From Palleniella intestinalis (GTDB lineage Bacteria; Bacteroidota; Bacteroidia; Bacteroidales; Bacteroidaceae), in NCBI RefSeq assembly GCF_013166595.1, contig NZ_JABKKG010000001.1, positions 496,001-560,000 of the forward strand: 64,000 nucleotides of DNA, in the 5' to 3' direction. Within the stretch, counting starts at the first letter, position 1. Every line of letters starts with the position of its first letter. The position numbers and the translations under genes were made by a program. This document shows, piece after piece, positions 52,050-61,676 of this stretch. Under the pieces are notes generated by a model, which was given only the letters and a program-made list of their open reading frames with translations, did not search any database and had not been told where the DNA came from.

Positions 52050-53708
52050 ATGATCACAAACTTATCCATAAACAACTTCACACTCATTGACTCGCTGGAC
52101 ATCGATTTCCAACGAGGTTTCTCGGTCATCACGGGAGAAACGGGCGCAGGAAAGAGTATTATCCTCGGAGCATTGTCTATGCTGCTGGGGCACAGGGCAG
52201 ACTCCAAATCGGTAAAGGCCGGCACACAGCGTTGTGTCATAGAGGCTCATTTCAACATAACAGGCTACGGTCTTGAACCGTTTTTCGAGCGAAACGACCT
52301 TGACTATGACAGCACAGACTGCATCCTTCGCCGCGAACTGACCGCAGCGGGCAAGTCGCGGGCATTCATCAACGACACTCCGGTGTCATTGGCGGTGCTA
52401 CGCGAACTAAGTGAAGGACTTGTGGACATTCACTCACAGCACCAGAACTTGTTGCTCCGTGATGCCGATTTCCAGCTTTCCGTGGTGGACATCATAGCAA
52501 AAAACGACAAGGAACAGGCTGCATACAGCAAGGCATTCAAGGCATATACCGAGGCAAAGAAAAAACTTGCCGAGATGCAAAAGCAGATGGACGAAGGGCG
52601 CGAGCAGGAAGATTTCATGCGATTCCAATTGCAAGAGCTTGACGAGGCTGACCTCTCCGATGCCAACGAGCAGGAAGAACTGGAAAAACTCTCTGACAGC
52701 ATGGAGCATTCGGAAGAGATAAAATCGGCACTCTACTCTGCCACCGATGCCCTTAACGGTGATGTTGCCGGAGCTATACAGCAACTGAGGGTGGCAAGCA
52801 ACGCCATAAACACAATATCATCCATATTCCCTTCCGTGCAGGAAGTGGCAGAACGTTTGGACTCAGGATATATAGAACTCAAAGACATCTCCGGCGAACT
52901 GTCTGCCCTGCTTGACCATGTAGACTTTGACCCACGGGAACAGGAACGCATCAACGACAGACTTGACTTGCTGTACACTCTCGAAAAGAAGCACCACTGC
53001 AACGACATCCAATCACTTACAGCCCTGCGTGACAACCTACGTGAGCGTCTTTCGCTGATTGACAATAGTGATGAGGCTGTCATGGAGCAGGAAAAGATTG
53101 TGCAGGAAACCAAGGAAAAGGCAGAAAAATGCGCCGCAGCACTGACATCGACAAGACAGAAAGCCGCAAAAACGGTGGAGGCGGAAATGCACAAACGCCT
53201 TGTTCCTCTCGGCATACCAAAGGTGCAGTTCATCATAGACATCAAAGAAACCGAACTCACCCACTCCGGCAGCAATAGCGTGACATTCCTTTTCAGCGCA
53301 AACACAAGCACTGCGGTGCAGCCGGTCAGCCAGGTTGCCTCCGGTGGTGAGATAGCGCGTGTCATGCTGTCACTCAAAGCAATGATTTCCTACGCCGTCT
53401 CCTTGCCGACAATCATCTTTGACGAGATAGACACAGGAGTATCAGGCAAGATAGCGGAGGCCATGGCTCACATCATGAAAGAGATGGGAGACTGTGGCAG
53501 ACAAGTCATCTCTATTACCCACCTTCCACAGATTGCTGCCCTCGGAAGCGAACATTACCGTGTGCAAAAGGCTGAGACAGAGGAAGGCACACGTACACGA
53601 ATGACACATCTCACACACGACGAGCGCATTCAGGAAATAGCACAGATGCTGTCAGGCTCATCCGTTTCCGAAGCTGCCATACTGCAAGCACGTGAACTTT
53701 TAGGATAA
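52050..53708 (+). CDS. recN: DNA repair protein RecN
   Basis: A 552-residue SMC-like ATPase used in double-strand break repair. Head motifs are Walker A ITGETGAGKSIILGAL, QHQNLLL near the N-terminal head end, signature VASGGEIARVMLSLK and Walker B IIFDEIDTGVSGKIAEAM, with the switch ITHLPQIAALGSEHY. Coiled coils flank the hinge (about 150-370). Full family length. Confidence 0.96.
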   Translation: MITNLSINNFTLIDSLDIDFQRGFSVITGETGAGKSIILGALSMLLGHRADSKSVKAGTQRCVIEAHFNITGYGLEPFFERNDLDYDSTDCILRRELTAAGKSRAFINDTPVSLAVLRELSEGLVDIHSQHQNLLLRDADFQLSVVDIIAKNDKEQAAYSKAFKAYTEAKKKLAEMQKQMDEGREQEDFMRFQLQELDEADLSDANEQEELEKLSDSMEHSEEIKSALYSATDALNGDVAGAIQQLRVASNAINTISSIFPSVQEVAERLDSGYIELKDISGELSALLDHVDFDPREQERINDRLDLLYTLEKKHHCNDIQSLTALRDNLRERLSLIDNSDEAVMEQEKIVQETKEKAEKCAAALTSTRQKAAKTVEAEMHKRLVPLGIPKVQFIIDIKETELTHSGSNSVTFLFSANTSTAVQPVSQVASGGEIARVMLSLKAMISYAVSLPTIIFDEIDTGVSGKIAEAMAHIMKEMGDCGRQVISITHLPQIAALGSEHYRVQKAETEEGTRTRMTHLTHDERIQEIAQMLSGSSVSEAAILQARELLG

Positions 53709-53746
53709 AATAAATAATCATCTCATAACAAACAGAATACAAAAAA

Positions 53747-55447
53747 ATGAAAAAATCATCATACGTATTACTCCTGCTTGCCGTTTTGTTCCATACAAGT
53801 ACAGTCTTGGCACAAAGCTCACAAGTGAAAAAGGCAGCACAGGCCGTATTCTCCATCAACACTTTCAAGGCCGACGGCACACCGCTGGCAACTTCTCACG
53901 GAGTCTTCACAAACGGGCAAGGTGAAGCCATAACCCAGTGGACACCGTTTGTCGGAGCAAGCAAGGCGGTTGTCATAGATGCCAACGGCAAAAAATACGA
54001 CATAGAAGGATTGATCGGAGCCAACGAACTTTATGATGTCTGCAAATTCCGCGTAAAAGGTGCGACACCGAAAGCTGAGATAGCAACAGCCACGTCTCCT
54101 GAGAAATCCAATCTGTGGCTCGCATGCTATGGCGTCAAGAAGCAACGCCTTTTGCACGCTTCCGTCACAAAAATAGAGACATTCTCCAAACCTGCAGAAG
54201 GCAACAGTGCTGCCAAAGAATATCCGTTCTACATTCTCAGCCTGCAAGCACCTGACGACATAGACTTCTGCCCTGTCATCAGCGACAAAGGCGAAATAGT
54301 GGCACTCATACAAAAAGGTGTGAAGGGCGGAACGGTCAATGCCATCAGTGCATTGTTCCCTACGGATTTCAAATATCAGGCAGTCGGCGCACAAGCCTCA
54401 CTGCTGGCACAGTCCGACATTCCTTCCATACTCCCCGACAACTACAAGGACGCGCAACTTGCACTGTTCCTTGCCGCACAACAGAAGAAAGGCGAGGCAT
54501 ACAAAGCTGTTGTCGAGCAATTTATCACCGCTTTCCCTGACAAGAACGACGGCTATGAGGCACGTGCACGGATATACCTTGCAGAAAAAGAAATTGCACT
54601 TGCTGACGCTGACATCCAAAAAGCAATAGCAACTGCTGAGAACAAGGCAGAGGCACACTACGCTTACAGCAACCTTATCCTTGCCAAAGAGACACTTTTG
54701 CAGGACACTCCCTACCCTGCCTGGTCGCTTGACAAAGCCTTGCAGGAGGCAAAAACATCTTATCAGATAGAGAATGCTCCGGTATACCTGCAACAGCAGG
54801 CTAAAGTCCTCTTCACACAAAAGAAGTACGAAGAGGCATACAATATATATATGCAGTTGCAGGAGACTGTCATCGGAGGAGCGGACAACATGTTCAATGC
54901 AATGTTATGCAAACAGGCTTCCGGCGCTCCGGCAGAGGAAGTCATGGCAGCGATGGACAGTGTCATAGCCGCTTGCCCACAACCATTGACATTCCAGTCA
55001 GCACCTTATGTATTCCGGCGTGGCGCAATGTATCAGGAACAGGGACAGTACCGTAAAGCCATGATTGACTATAACCTGTACGAGAAACTCATGGTGGGCA
55101 CACGACTGACACCGGAGTTCTACTACAACCGCTTCCTGTGCGAGCGTGAGGCACGAGTGTTCCAACAGGCTTTGGACGATATTACAAAGGCAATCGATAT
55201 GCAGCCAGGAAGCCCACTCTACTATTGTGAGCGTGCTTCACTGAAACTCCGCCTGCGCATGTACGATGATGCCATTGCCGATGCTAACCGTGCCATAATC
55301 ATCAATGACAAGACTGCCGAGGCCTATGCCGTCCTCGGTGTAGCGCAATGCAACCAAAAAAAGAAGCATGAGGGCTTGCTCAACCTTGAACAAGCGCGTT
55401 CTCTCGGCTACGCACAAGCGGATGAACTGATTAAGAAATACAAGTAA
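53747..55447 (+). CDS. Exported TPR protein with an inactive trypsin-like domain
   Basis: A 566-residue protein with a signal peptide (cleaved after VLAQ). Residues about 27-215 follow the HtrA/trypsin fold (VFSINTFKADGTPLATSHGVFTN, DANGKKYDIEGLIGANELYDVCKFRV). The catalytic His position reads ITQWTPF and the GNSGG serine loop is replaced by DDIDFCPVISDKGEIVAL. Only the Asp-like position is kept, so it should not cut peptides. The C-terminal half (about 230-566) is tetratricopeptide repeats. Probably a periplasmic scaffold or chaperone-like binder. Confidence 0.8.
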   Translation: MKKSSYVLLLLAVLFHTSTVLAQSSQVKKAAQAVFSINTFKADGTPLATSHGVFTNGQGEAITQWTPFVGASKAVVIDANGKKYDIEGLIGANELYDVCKFRVKGATPKAEIATATSPEKSNLWLACYGVKKQRLLHASVTKIETFSKPAEGNSAAKEYPFYILSLQAPDDIDFCPVISDKGEIVALIQKGVKGGTVNAISALFPTDFKYQAVGAQASLLAQSDIPSILPDNYKDAQLALFLAAQQKKGEAYKAVVEQFITAFPDKNDGYEARARIYLAEKEIALADADIQKAIATAENKAEAHYAYSNLILAKETLLQDTPYPAWSLDKALQEAKTSYQIENAPVYLQQQAKVLFTQKKYEEAYNIYMQLQETVIGGADNMFNAMLCKQASGAPAEEVMAAMDSVIAACPQPLTFQSAPYVFRRGAMYQEQGQYRKAMIDYNLYEKLMVGTRLTPEFYYNRFLCEREARVFQQALDDITKAIDMQPGSPLYYCERASLKLRLRMYDDAIADANRAIIINDKTAEAYAVLGVAQCNQKKKHEGLLNLEQARSLGYAQADELIKKYK

Positions 55448-55482
55448 CACGTCCATTGGGCAAGGCACATACTGACAGTTAC

Positions 55483-56052
55483 ATGACTATTTCAAATCTG
55501 CTGGACATCAACGAGCGCAGTGAGTTCCGCAAATGGCTTGCCGACAACCATGCGACCGAACGCGAATGCTGGATTGCCGTGAAGCGAGGCAAGATTCCTC
55601 CAAAGGATATGCTATGGTATCTTGATGCTGTTGAAGAAGCTCTTTGTTTTGGTTGGATAGACTCTACCACAAAGAAAGTGGACGGCATGGCGTTGCAACG
55701 CTTCAGCCCACGGTCAAAATCAAGCAGTTGGACAGAATTGAACAAGGAACGCTGCCGCAGGCTGGAGAAACTCGGACTTATGACTGACCGTGGCAGGAGT
55801 GTTTGTCCCGACCTGAATGCGGAATACAAAATCATGTCGGAAATCAAAGAAGCCTTCAAGTCCGTGCCGTCAGCATGGGAGAAATTCATGGCAATGCCTC
55901 CGCTTTACCAACGCGTAAGAACCGACAACATCCAACGCGCAAAGGCAAACCCCACCCTTTTTCGTAGCCGACTGAACAAGCTCATTGAGGCTTCCGCCAA
56001 AGGCGAAATGATTGGTGATTGGCACGACTGTGGACGTTTGCTTGACTACTGA
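55483..56052 (+). CDS. YdeI/OmpD-associated family protein
   Basis: A 189-residue cytoplasmic protein of the YdeI family: RKWLADNHATERECWIAVKRGKIPP, YLDAVEEALCFGWIDSTTKKVDGMALQRFSPRSKSSSWTELNKER. The family is widespread and linked to bacteriocin or antimicrobial-peptide tolerance in some bacteria, but its biochemical role is unclear. Start at 55483 (MTISNLLDINERSEF); the ATG at 55456 is an alternative. Confidence 0.85.
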   Translation: MTISNLLDINERSEFRKWLADNHATERECWIAVKRGKIPPKDMLWYLDAVEEALCFGWIDSTTKKVDGMALQRFSPRSKSSSWTELNKERCRRLEKLGLMTDRGRSVCPDLNAEYKIMSEIKEAFKSVPSAWEKFMAMPPLYQRVRTDNIQRAKANPTLFRSRLNKLIEASAKGEMIGDWHDCGRLLDY

Positions 56053-56072
56053 CATCAGATACCACATCTAAA

Positions 56073-56136
56073 CAGCGGCTCATATTCTATCATCTGTATG
56101 CATTTCTTACTGCATTTGATAGAATATGAGCCGCTG
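56073..56136 (+). terminator. Strong terminator-like hairpin after the YdeI-family gene
   Basis: A perfect 20-bp inverted repeat (56073-56092 with 56117-56136) around a 24-base loop, 21 bases after the stop. It is followed by CTATTTTATATT. It closes the core gene run before the AT-rich R-M island. Confidence 0.8.
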
Positions 56137-56304
56137 CTATTTTATATTCAATCTGTCAAAACCAAGGCAAAATTTTTACAAACAAAATCACTTGAGTTTT
56201 CTTATTATTATCCTTATACAACACGTAAAACAGACTTTTCAATGTAAAAAGACATACCTGTCTCATCCATTTTCACAAAATCCGACTGCAAATATATACA
56301 TTTT

Positions 56305-56400
56305 CAACTGTAAAAGGTAACGATTCACCTAACAATTCATTACCTTTTGTACTGTAAAAAGACACCATTTGCCATATAAAGCGTTACCGTTTGTAATTCG
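56305..56400 (+). repeat. Dispersed intergenic repeat, copy D (diverged)
   Basis: Carries the family motifs in the family spacing: TGTAAAAGGTAACG, CATTACCTTTTG, TGTAAAAAG, GCGTTACCGTTTG. It is less conserved than copies A and C and lacks their distal half. It lies in the 793-bp gap between the YdeI-family gene and the methyltransferase. The rest of the gap is AT-rich with the terminator, two similar stretches (about 56498-56545 and 56628-56678) and the promoter at 56691; a 76-codon frame at 56551 has no coding signs. Confidence 0.55.
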
Positions 56401-56690
56401 CACAAATATCATCGACAAGGTACTTTTCATATTCCACTGATTACAAACGAGTTACAAAAGCATAGAGATTCAGGCAATCTTTCCAACTTTTGCTAACAAA
56501 TTTATTTCTACGCAAAATATAATGTTAAAAAAAATGCGAGTTTTCTTATTTTGGAAAGTTCTTCAATAGTGAACGTTCCTCTAAATTGCAGAGATTGCAC
56601 TTTTCCTTTTTATCACTCTTTAAATTTTACCAAATTTCTACACAATATAAAAAATAAAAAGAAAATGTTGGTTTTCTCAAATTTTATTAT

Positions 56691-56698
56691 TAACTTTG
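56691..56698 (+). promoter_or_regulatory. -7 element for the R-M island
   Basis: TAACTTTG with TTGG at about 56669-56672 as a weak -33. It lies 148 bases before the methyltransferase ATG, leaving a long AT-rich leader. Confidence 0.6.
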
Positions 56699-56845
56699 CC
56701 ATGTTATGGAAACTATATGTCCATGTTATTTTAACAATGGAAAAAATATATGATTTCCATTACAAAATATACTTAAAATAGCATCTTGCAATTCATAAAT
56801 ATTAGTATTCTATTCGACAACAAAATTACAGTATAAAGGCATAAC

Positions 56846-58705
56846 ATGAGATATCTAGGTTCAAAAGAAAGTCTTGTCCCCCATATAATAAAATTATTGA
56901 AAGAAAAGGAATTGTTAAACACTAAAAACAATCTCATTTTTTGTGATGGTTTTTGTGGAATGGGAAGTGTGGCTTTTGGCTTAATTCCATATTTTGATGT
57001 TATAATAAATGACATTTTAAATTGTAGCGTCATCTATACTCAAAGTCGTATTTTCCATAAAAATGTTACATTTGAAACATTAGGATTTAACCCTTTTGAC
57101 TATCTCAACAACCATCAAGATATTATAAAAGGTTTTTTCTATAAAAACTATACTCCTGGCGGCTCTAACAGAATGTATTTTACAGAGACCAATGGCGGAA
57201 GAATAGACTACTTTCGTCAAACAGTAGAATTGTGGAAAGAGCAAAACCAAATTAATCAATCTGAATACACATACCTCTTGGGATGCTTGTTGGAATGTGT
57301 ATCTTCTGTTTCAAATACTGCAGGCGTTTATGGTGCATTTCTCAAACATTGGGATAAAAGAGCACTGAAACCAATTGTCATGCAGCCCCTAAAACAGGAC
57401 AACAATTTATTCTCGCATATTTTTGCAAATAAAACATTGCAACACATATACATTAATCGAATAGAGGATATTATCCACAATATTCATTGTGACATTTTAT
57501 ACTTAGACCCGCCATATACACAAAACCAGTATGGAACACAGTACCATTTATTAGAGACGCTTGTCTTAAATGACAATCCTTCAATAAGCCCAATTACAGG
57601 TTCTAGACCAACTGGACCTTTGCGTTCTGATTGGTCTAAAGAGATACCTTCTCACATCTTACTTGACACAATTATAGCCAAAACTCAAGCAAAATATATT
57701 ATACTAAGTTATAATAACGATGGATTTATGTCCAAGGACTATATTGAATCCACATTAAAAAGGTACGGCATTCCGGAAACATATGACTGTAAAATTATTA
57801 ATTACAAAAAATACAACAATTTCAAATGTCAAGGAAAAGAAGGTCATGTTGAATACCTTTTTTTCATTAAGAAAAGAGCATTGAAAGATATTGTATACGA
57901 GTCACCATTAAACTACCAAGGCAATAAATCTAAAATGATTGATGCTATAAAATCACACATCCCCAATGATATTGATCTATTTATTGATGGATTTGGTGGA
58001 GGTTTCAATGTTGGTATAAATGTAAATGCACCAAAAATCATATATAATGACATTAATCATTTCGTAAAAGAAATCATAAATTTCTTTGGGCAAAATGATA
58101 CACTATCTAATCTGTCCTATATATATAAGCTAATACAAAAATACAACCTTTCGCCTGATAATAAAGAAGGGTATTTGGAATTGCGAAAAAAATACAATGA
58201 GACTCCGATATGCAATAGAGATGCACGAATGTTATACACTTTGTTATTATTTGGATTTCAACAGCAATTGAGGTTTAATTCTATTCACGATTTCAACAAT
58301 CCATTTGGCACAAGGCATTTCAATGACAAATTGCTTTCAAAGTTCATATCGTTTTCCAGAATATCTATAGAAAAAAATATAGAGTATCTATCATTAAGTT
58401 ACGAAGAACTCGACAAATATATGAGTACGAAATCACTGATATATTTGGATCCACCATACTTAAACTCGAGTGGCTCATATAATGATGGGAAACGTGGGTT
58501 CATGGGATGGACAAAAACTCATGAGCAATTACTTTGCCAATATTGTGATACATTGACTGAAAAAAAACTACGTTTCTTATTGTCATATGACACAAATGAT
58601 GATGTATTAAAATGGAGTAAAAAACGTGGTTATGCAATTATCAAAATAACCCAACCTCAAGGGCGTTATAATAGAAGAAAAGAAATTATGATTAAAAATT
58701 ACTAA
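56846..58705 (+). CDS. Two-domain adenine-specific DNA methyltransferase (FokI-type fusion)
   Basis: A 619-residue N6-adenine methyltransferase made of two complete D12-class domains. Domain 1 (about 1-345): MRYLGSKESLVPHI, SAM motif FCDGFCGMGSVAFG, catalytic DPPY at 221-224 (LYLDPPYTQNQYG) and NTAGVYGAFLKHWDKRA. Domain 2 (about 352-619): LNYQGNKSKMIDAI, FIDGFGGGFNVGINV, DPPY at 535-538 (IYLDPPYLNSSG). Fused pairs such as M.FokI methylate the two strands of an asymmetric site, so a type IIS-like target is expected; the site itself is not readable. About one-third G+C, far below its neighbours, suggesting transfer. One base separates it from the HNH gene. Confidence 0.88.
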   Translation: MRYLGSKESLVPHIIKLLKEKELLNTKNNLIFCDGFCGMGSVAFGLIPYFDVIINDILNCSVIYTQSRIFHKNVTFETLGFNPFDYLNNHQDIIKGFFYKNYTPGGSNRMYFTETNGGRIDYFRQTVELWKEQNQINQSEYTYLLGCLLECVSSVSNTAGVYGAFLKHWDKRALKPIVMQPLKQDNNLFSHIFANKTLQHIYINRIEDIIHNIHCDILYLDPPYTQNQYGTQYHLLETLVLNDNPSISPITGSRPTGPLRSDWSKEIPSHILLDTIIAKTQAKYIILSYNNDGFMSKDYIESTLKRYGIPETYDCKIINYKKYNNFKCQGKEGHVEYLFFIKKRALKDIVYESPLNYQGNKSKMIDAIKSHIPNDIDLFIDGFGGGFNVGINVNAPKIIYNDINHFVKEIINFFGQNDTLSNLSYIYKLIQKYNLSPDNKEGYLELRKKYNETPICNRDARMLYTLLLFGFQQQLRFNSIHDFNNPFGTRHFNDKLLSKFISFSRISIEKNIEYLSLSYEELDKYMSTKSLIYLDPPYLNSSGSYNDGKRGFMGWTKTHEQLLCQYCDTLTEKKLRFLLSYDTNDDVLKWSKKRGYAIIKITQPQGRYNRRKEIMIKNY

Positions 58706-58706
58706 T

Positions 58707-59885
58707 ATGATTCCTGTATTCAAATACTATATACATGCTCAAAAACAACGAGACTATTTTGCAAGAATACTGACACAAGATATTCTTGAGGACATCTGTA
58801 TGCGCATTACTGGGCATAAAACATTCCTTGTTCATGAAATGTCAGAAGGATATAATAAGGGAAGATTGCTAATCCTCGAATACTGTGGTGTAAAGAACTA
58901 TATAACATTATCGGAACAAACCATAAAGGGAAGAAACTCTAGCATGCAAAGTGTTCCTACAGCTATGAATATATTTTACAGTGACACAAATTCACAGAAA
59001 CAACTGTACTATTATTTCCTCCCCAATTTACAAGGGAATCCATTCACCGAATACCACCTATCATATTATAGGCTGTTATTGACTTCTGGTCTCTTATTTC
59101 TTAACTTACCAAAAAGATATAGGTTGCTACCATACTCCTCTATTGATGAATTTATTATTGATAGAGATGACAATCGCAATTCAAATAGAAGTAACAACTC
59201 ATCATATATTACAAAAGAAAGGGGCAGGATTCAAATCTTTGCAAAGGTATTTGGAGCTAACAAATATGAGTCCACACTATTTGGAATAGTATCATCCAAA
59301 CTTGCCATGATGTCTGGTAAGAGAGTTGAATTATATAACATAAATGAACAAGACCTTAAACGACTTCCAGAAAGTTCCATTAAAACATTGCTGAACCTAG
59401 GTAATGTGGATATAATTGATACAAGTTACACAATGGAACGTAATCGTTTTAATGAAGATTCATCCATAACTTTACGTTCACCATTATACAATTATAACCT
59501 TCTTCAAAGACTTGGACATAAAAAATGTGTTATGTGTGGTTGTGAAATACCAGAAATAATACAAGGCTCTCATATTTGGGGTGTTTCTATGATTAAAAAT
59601 TCTTCACTCTCCGATGATGACAAATTCAAGCACTCCATAAATGCTCATAATGGAGTATGGCTATGCTCCAACCACCACAAGCTATTTGACAGTCATATAA
59701 TAGCTCTGAATCAAGACGGTCGTGTCAGAGTTAGAGAAGATTTACCACATTCTGATAGATCTTTTATTGAATCAATAACTCCAAATACGATTTTGCCAAA
59801 TAGGGTATTGAGCAATGAGATGCAGAAATATATAAATATGCGTAATTCTCAGATACCTAATTGGAGGTATAATCTGTTAAGATAA
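58707..59885 (+). CDS. HNH restriction endonuclease-like protein
   Basis: A 392-residue protein. The N-terminal 265 residues are unrecognised and may bind DNA. The C-terminal third has an HNH domain: CVMCG (C274, C277), QGSHIWGVSM (His), NAHNGVWLCSNHHKLFDSHII with N, C320 and His323-His324. Directly behind a modification methylase it is most simply the restriction enzyme or one of its subunits. AT-rich like its neighbours; translation probably coupled. Confidence 0.8.
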   Translation: MIPVFKYYIHAQKQRDYFARILTQDILEDICMRITGHKTFLVHEMSEGYNKGRLLILEYCGVKNYITLSEQTIKGRNSSMQSVPTAMNIFYSDTNSQKQLYYYFLPNLQGNPFTEYHLSYYRLLLTSGLLFLNLPKRYRLLPYSSIDEFIIDRDDNRNSNRSNNSSYITKERGRIQIFAKVFGANKYESTLFGIVSSKLAMMSGKRVELYNINEQDLKRLPESSIKTLLNLGNVDIIDTSYTMERNRFNEDSSITLRSPLYNYNLLQRLGHKKCVMCGCEIPEIIQGSHIWGVSMIKNSSLSDDDKFKHSINAHNGVWLCSNHHKLFDSHIIALNQDGRVRVREDLPHSDRSFIESITPNTILPNRVLSNEMQKYINMRNSQIPNWRYNLLR

Positions 59886-59918
59886 CCATTCACCAAGAAA
59901 TACATAATAAACAACCAA

Positions 59919-61415
59919 ATGAATGATGACTTTTATAAATATCAATTGTATTATCTTCAAGATCTCAAGACAAAACTCCAAGAAAACAAAATTACAGAAA
60001 ATGAATATACTGATAAAGCCGCAGTATCCTACATACTTGAATTTGGACTAAAATATTTTGTTCAACGATTTGAATCTTGGTGTCAAACCTATATCGTAAA
60101 TGTGACAGATATTTTTAATTGCATATATGCCTATTCTAAATACGAAAATGACATAAACAATGGTTATCTAATTCCTGATGAAGACACTATCATTGGATTA
60201 CATACTCTTAGATATGTATTAGCAATTTCTCCAAGCCTCTCTCTCTCAAAACAAGGAGATGCAATCATAAAAAACAATCTGATTTATTCTCCCAACTTAT
60301 TTGTATTAACCAAATTATTAATATTACTAACCCAATTCAGATGTATAGCATCCCTTTGTAATAGTCCTGCTATTTCTATAGACTTATCAAAATCGTGGGT
60401 GGATATAAGATATTTGGATTGCTCTCTTGAAAAAAAGATACACTTGTCTAAAACAAAAGGAATTCAATTATTATGTCCCAAATTAATAGATTACAGTATT
60501 CCTCGACATTTTTCAAAACTACTTTTAAAAGTTTTCGGAGAACCAGCCAGTTTGTTTAATGACTTCATTAGTGAACCACAAGGGCATTTAAGCTATAACA
60601 ATCAAGTTCGTCCAATTAATTTAACAAAATTCATCAATAGAAATATAAAATCCGTTTTCATAAAAGAACTAATTTTAACAAGTGAGTCTGTAAATTTACT
60701 TAATGTTATTTCGAAGCCACATATCATTGATCATCGCACCCGTTTCAAGCCAATTCTAAAATTGAACGTTGATCAAGAATTCTTGTATGTAACTTCGCAA
60801 TGGCTCGTTTTTGAGACCTTTTCTGAGCTGTCTCTAAATAGATTGCCATTCCAAGGTCTGCCCGAGAGTTGGAGAAAGTATTCTGAAATCAAAGATTATG
60901 CTAATAAAATTCACTTAGAGGTTGGTCAAAAGTTTGAACAATTTATAGCAAATCAGATTGATCCGAGTTTTGAATTTTATTCAAACATAAAACAGGTAAA
61001 CAACACTTCTGTTGAAACAGCTCCTGTAATAATAGACAGTAAAGATACTGGGAGAACGGTTGGAGAAATTGATTTCTTAATTATAAACCCCAACAAACAC
61101 ATATTATATGTTGCGGACGCAAAGCACCTAAAATCAAAATATTTGATTTCTTCTTTCTATGGAGATAAATCCAAATTTGACAACTATGTTATTAAACTTT
61201 TGGACAAATACAACTGGGTTAAAGGTAATATCCATTTGGTCAATGAACTATTTACTGAAGACATTACAACTTATTCTGTTCAGATGTGTTTTATCACACA
61301 AGCCTATGTCTTTTACGCTTTATTCGTTGAATACCCAATAATTCCAGCCTCTTGTATAAACCAATATATATCTACAAATAATAAATTTTGCTATCTTCAT
61401 AATGAAGCAAATTAA
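59919..61415 (+). CDS. PD-(D/E)XK nuclease-like protein of the R-M island
   Basis: A 498-residue protein, family not recognised. The first 330 residues are helical with no motif I know. The C-terminal part has a restriction-enzyme-like core: Glu in VGQKFEQFI, Asp385 in GEIDFLII, and D400-A-K402 in LYVADAKHLKS. That gives D-x14-DAK, a PD-(D/E)XK active-site pattern. It follows the HNH gene after 33 bases with the same AT-rich composition, so it is very likely part of the same system. It could be a second restriction subunit or a separate defence effector. Confidence 0.65.
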   Translation: MNDDFYKYQLYYLQDLKTKLQENKITENEYTDKAAVSYILEFGLKYFVQRFESWCQTYIVNVTDIFNCIYAYSKYENDINNGYLIPDEDTIIGLHTLRYVLAISPSLSLSKQGDAIIKNNLIYSPNLFVLTKLLILLTQFRCIASLCNSPAISIDLSKSWVDIRYLDCSLEKKIHLSKTKGIQLLCPKLIDYSIPRHFSKLLLKVFGEPASLFNDFISEPQGHLSYNNQVRPINLTKFINRNIKSVFIKELILTSESVNLLNVISKPHIIDHRTRFKPILKLNVDQEFLYVTSQWLVFETFSELSLNRLPFQGLPESWRKYSEIKDYANKIHLEVGQKFEQFIANQIDPSFEFYSNIKQVNNTSVETAPVIIDSKDTGRTVGEIDFLIINPNKHILYVADAKHLKSKYLISSFYGDKSKFDNYVIKLLDKYNWVKGNIHLVNELFTEDITTYSVQMCFITQAYVFYALFVEYPIIPASCINQYISTNNKFCYLHNEAN

Positions 61416-61449
61416 TTCAATTTAGGTGTCCACTTGCAATAAGTGAACG

Positions 61450-61655
61450 CCTAAATTCCTTTCTCCAGTTCACAACCTTCTCAACGTGAGGTGTATAGGG
61501 AAACATATCCACAGGCTACACAAGCATGCCATTGTAGTACTCTCGTCAAATTTGATGTCATGCACCGGAGTTGCAGAATTGCAGGTTACATAGACAATGT
61601 GGCTTTTTATTGCAGATACCATGTTCGGGCTTTTTCATCACTTACCTGCATCAAG
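61450..61655 (-). pseudogene. Decayed C-terminal remnant of a RlmD-family methyltransferase
   Basis: On the minus strand the frames read SHIVYVTCNSATPVHDIKFD and, after a one-base shift, PVDMFPYTPHVEKVV, matching RIVYVSCNPATQARDLQLL and PVDMFPHTPHVENVV at the end of the intact rlmD just downstream. Only the last 50-60 codons are left, with a frameshift and stop. It represents either an old partial duplication of rlmD or the tail of a lost paralog. Confidence 0.8.
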
Positions 61656-61676
61656 CGCTTGTAATGCGACCATGTC

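Noticed and set aside
56551..56781. 76-codon frame before the methyltransferase
   Set aside because: It covers the promoter at 56691 and has AT-driven composition with no recognisable pattern.
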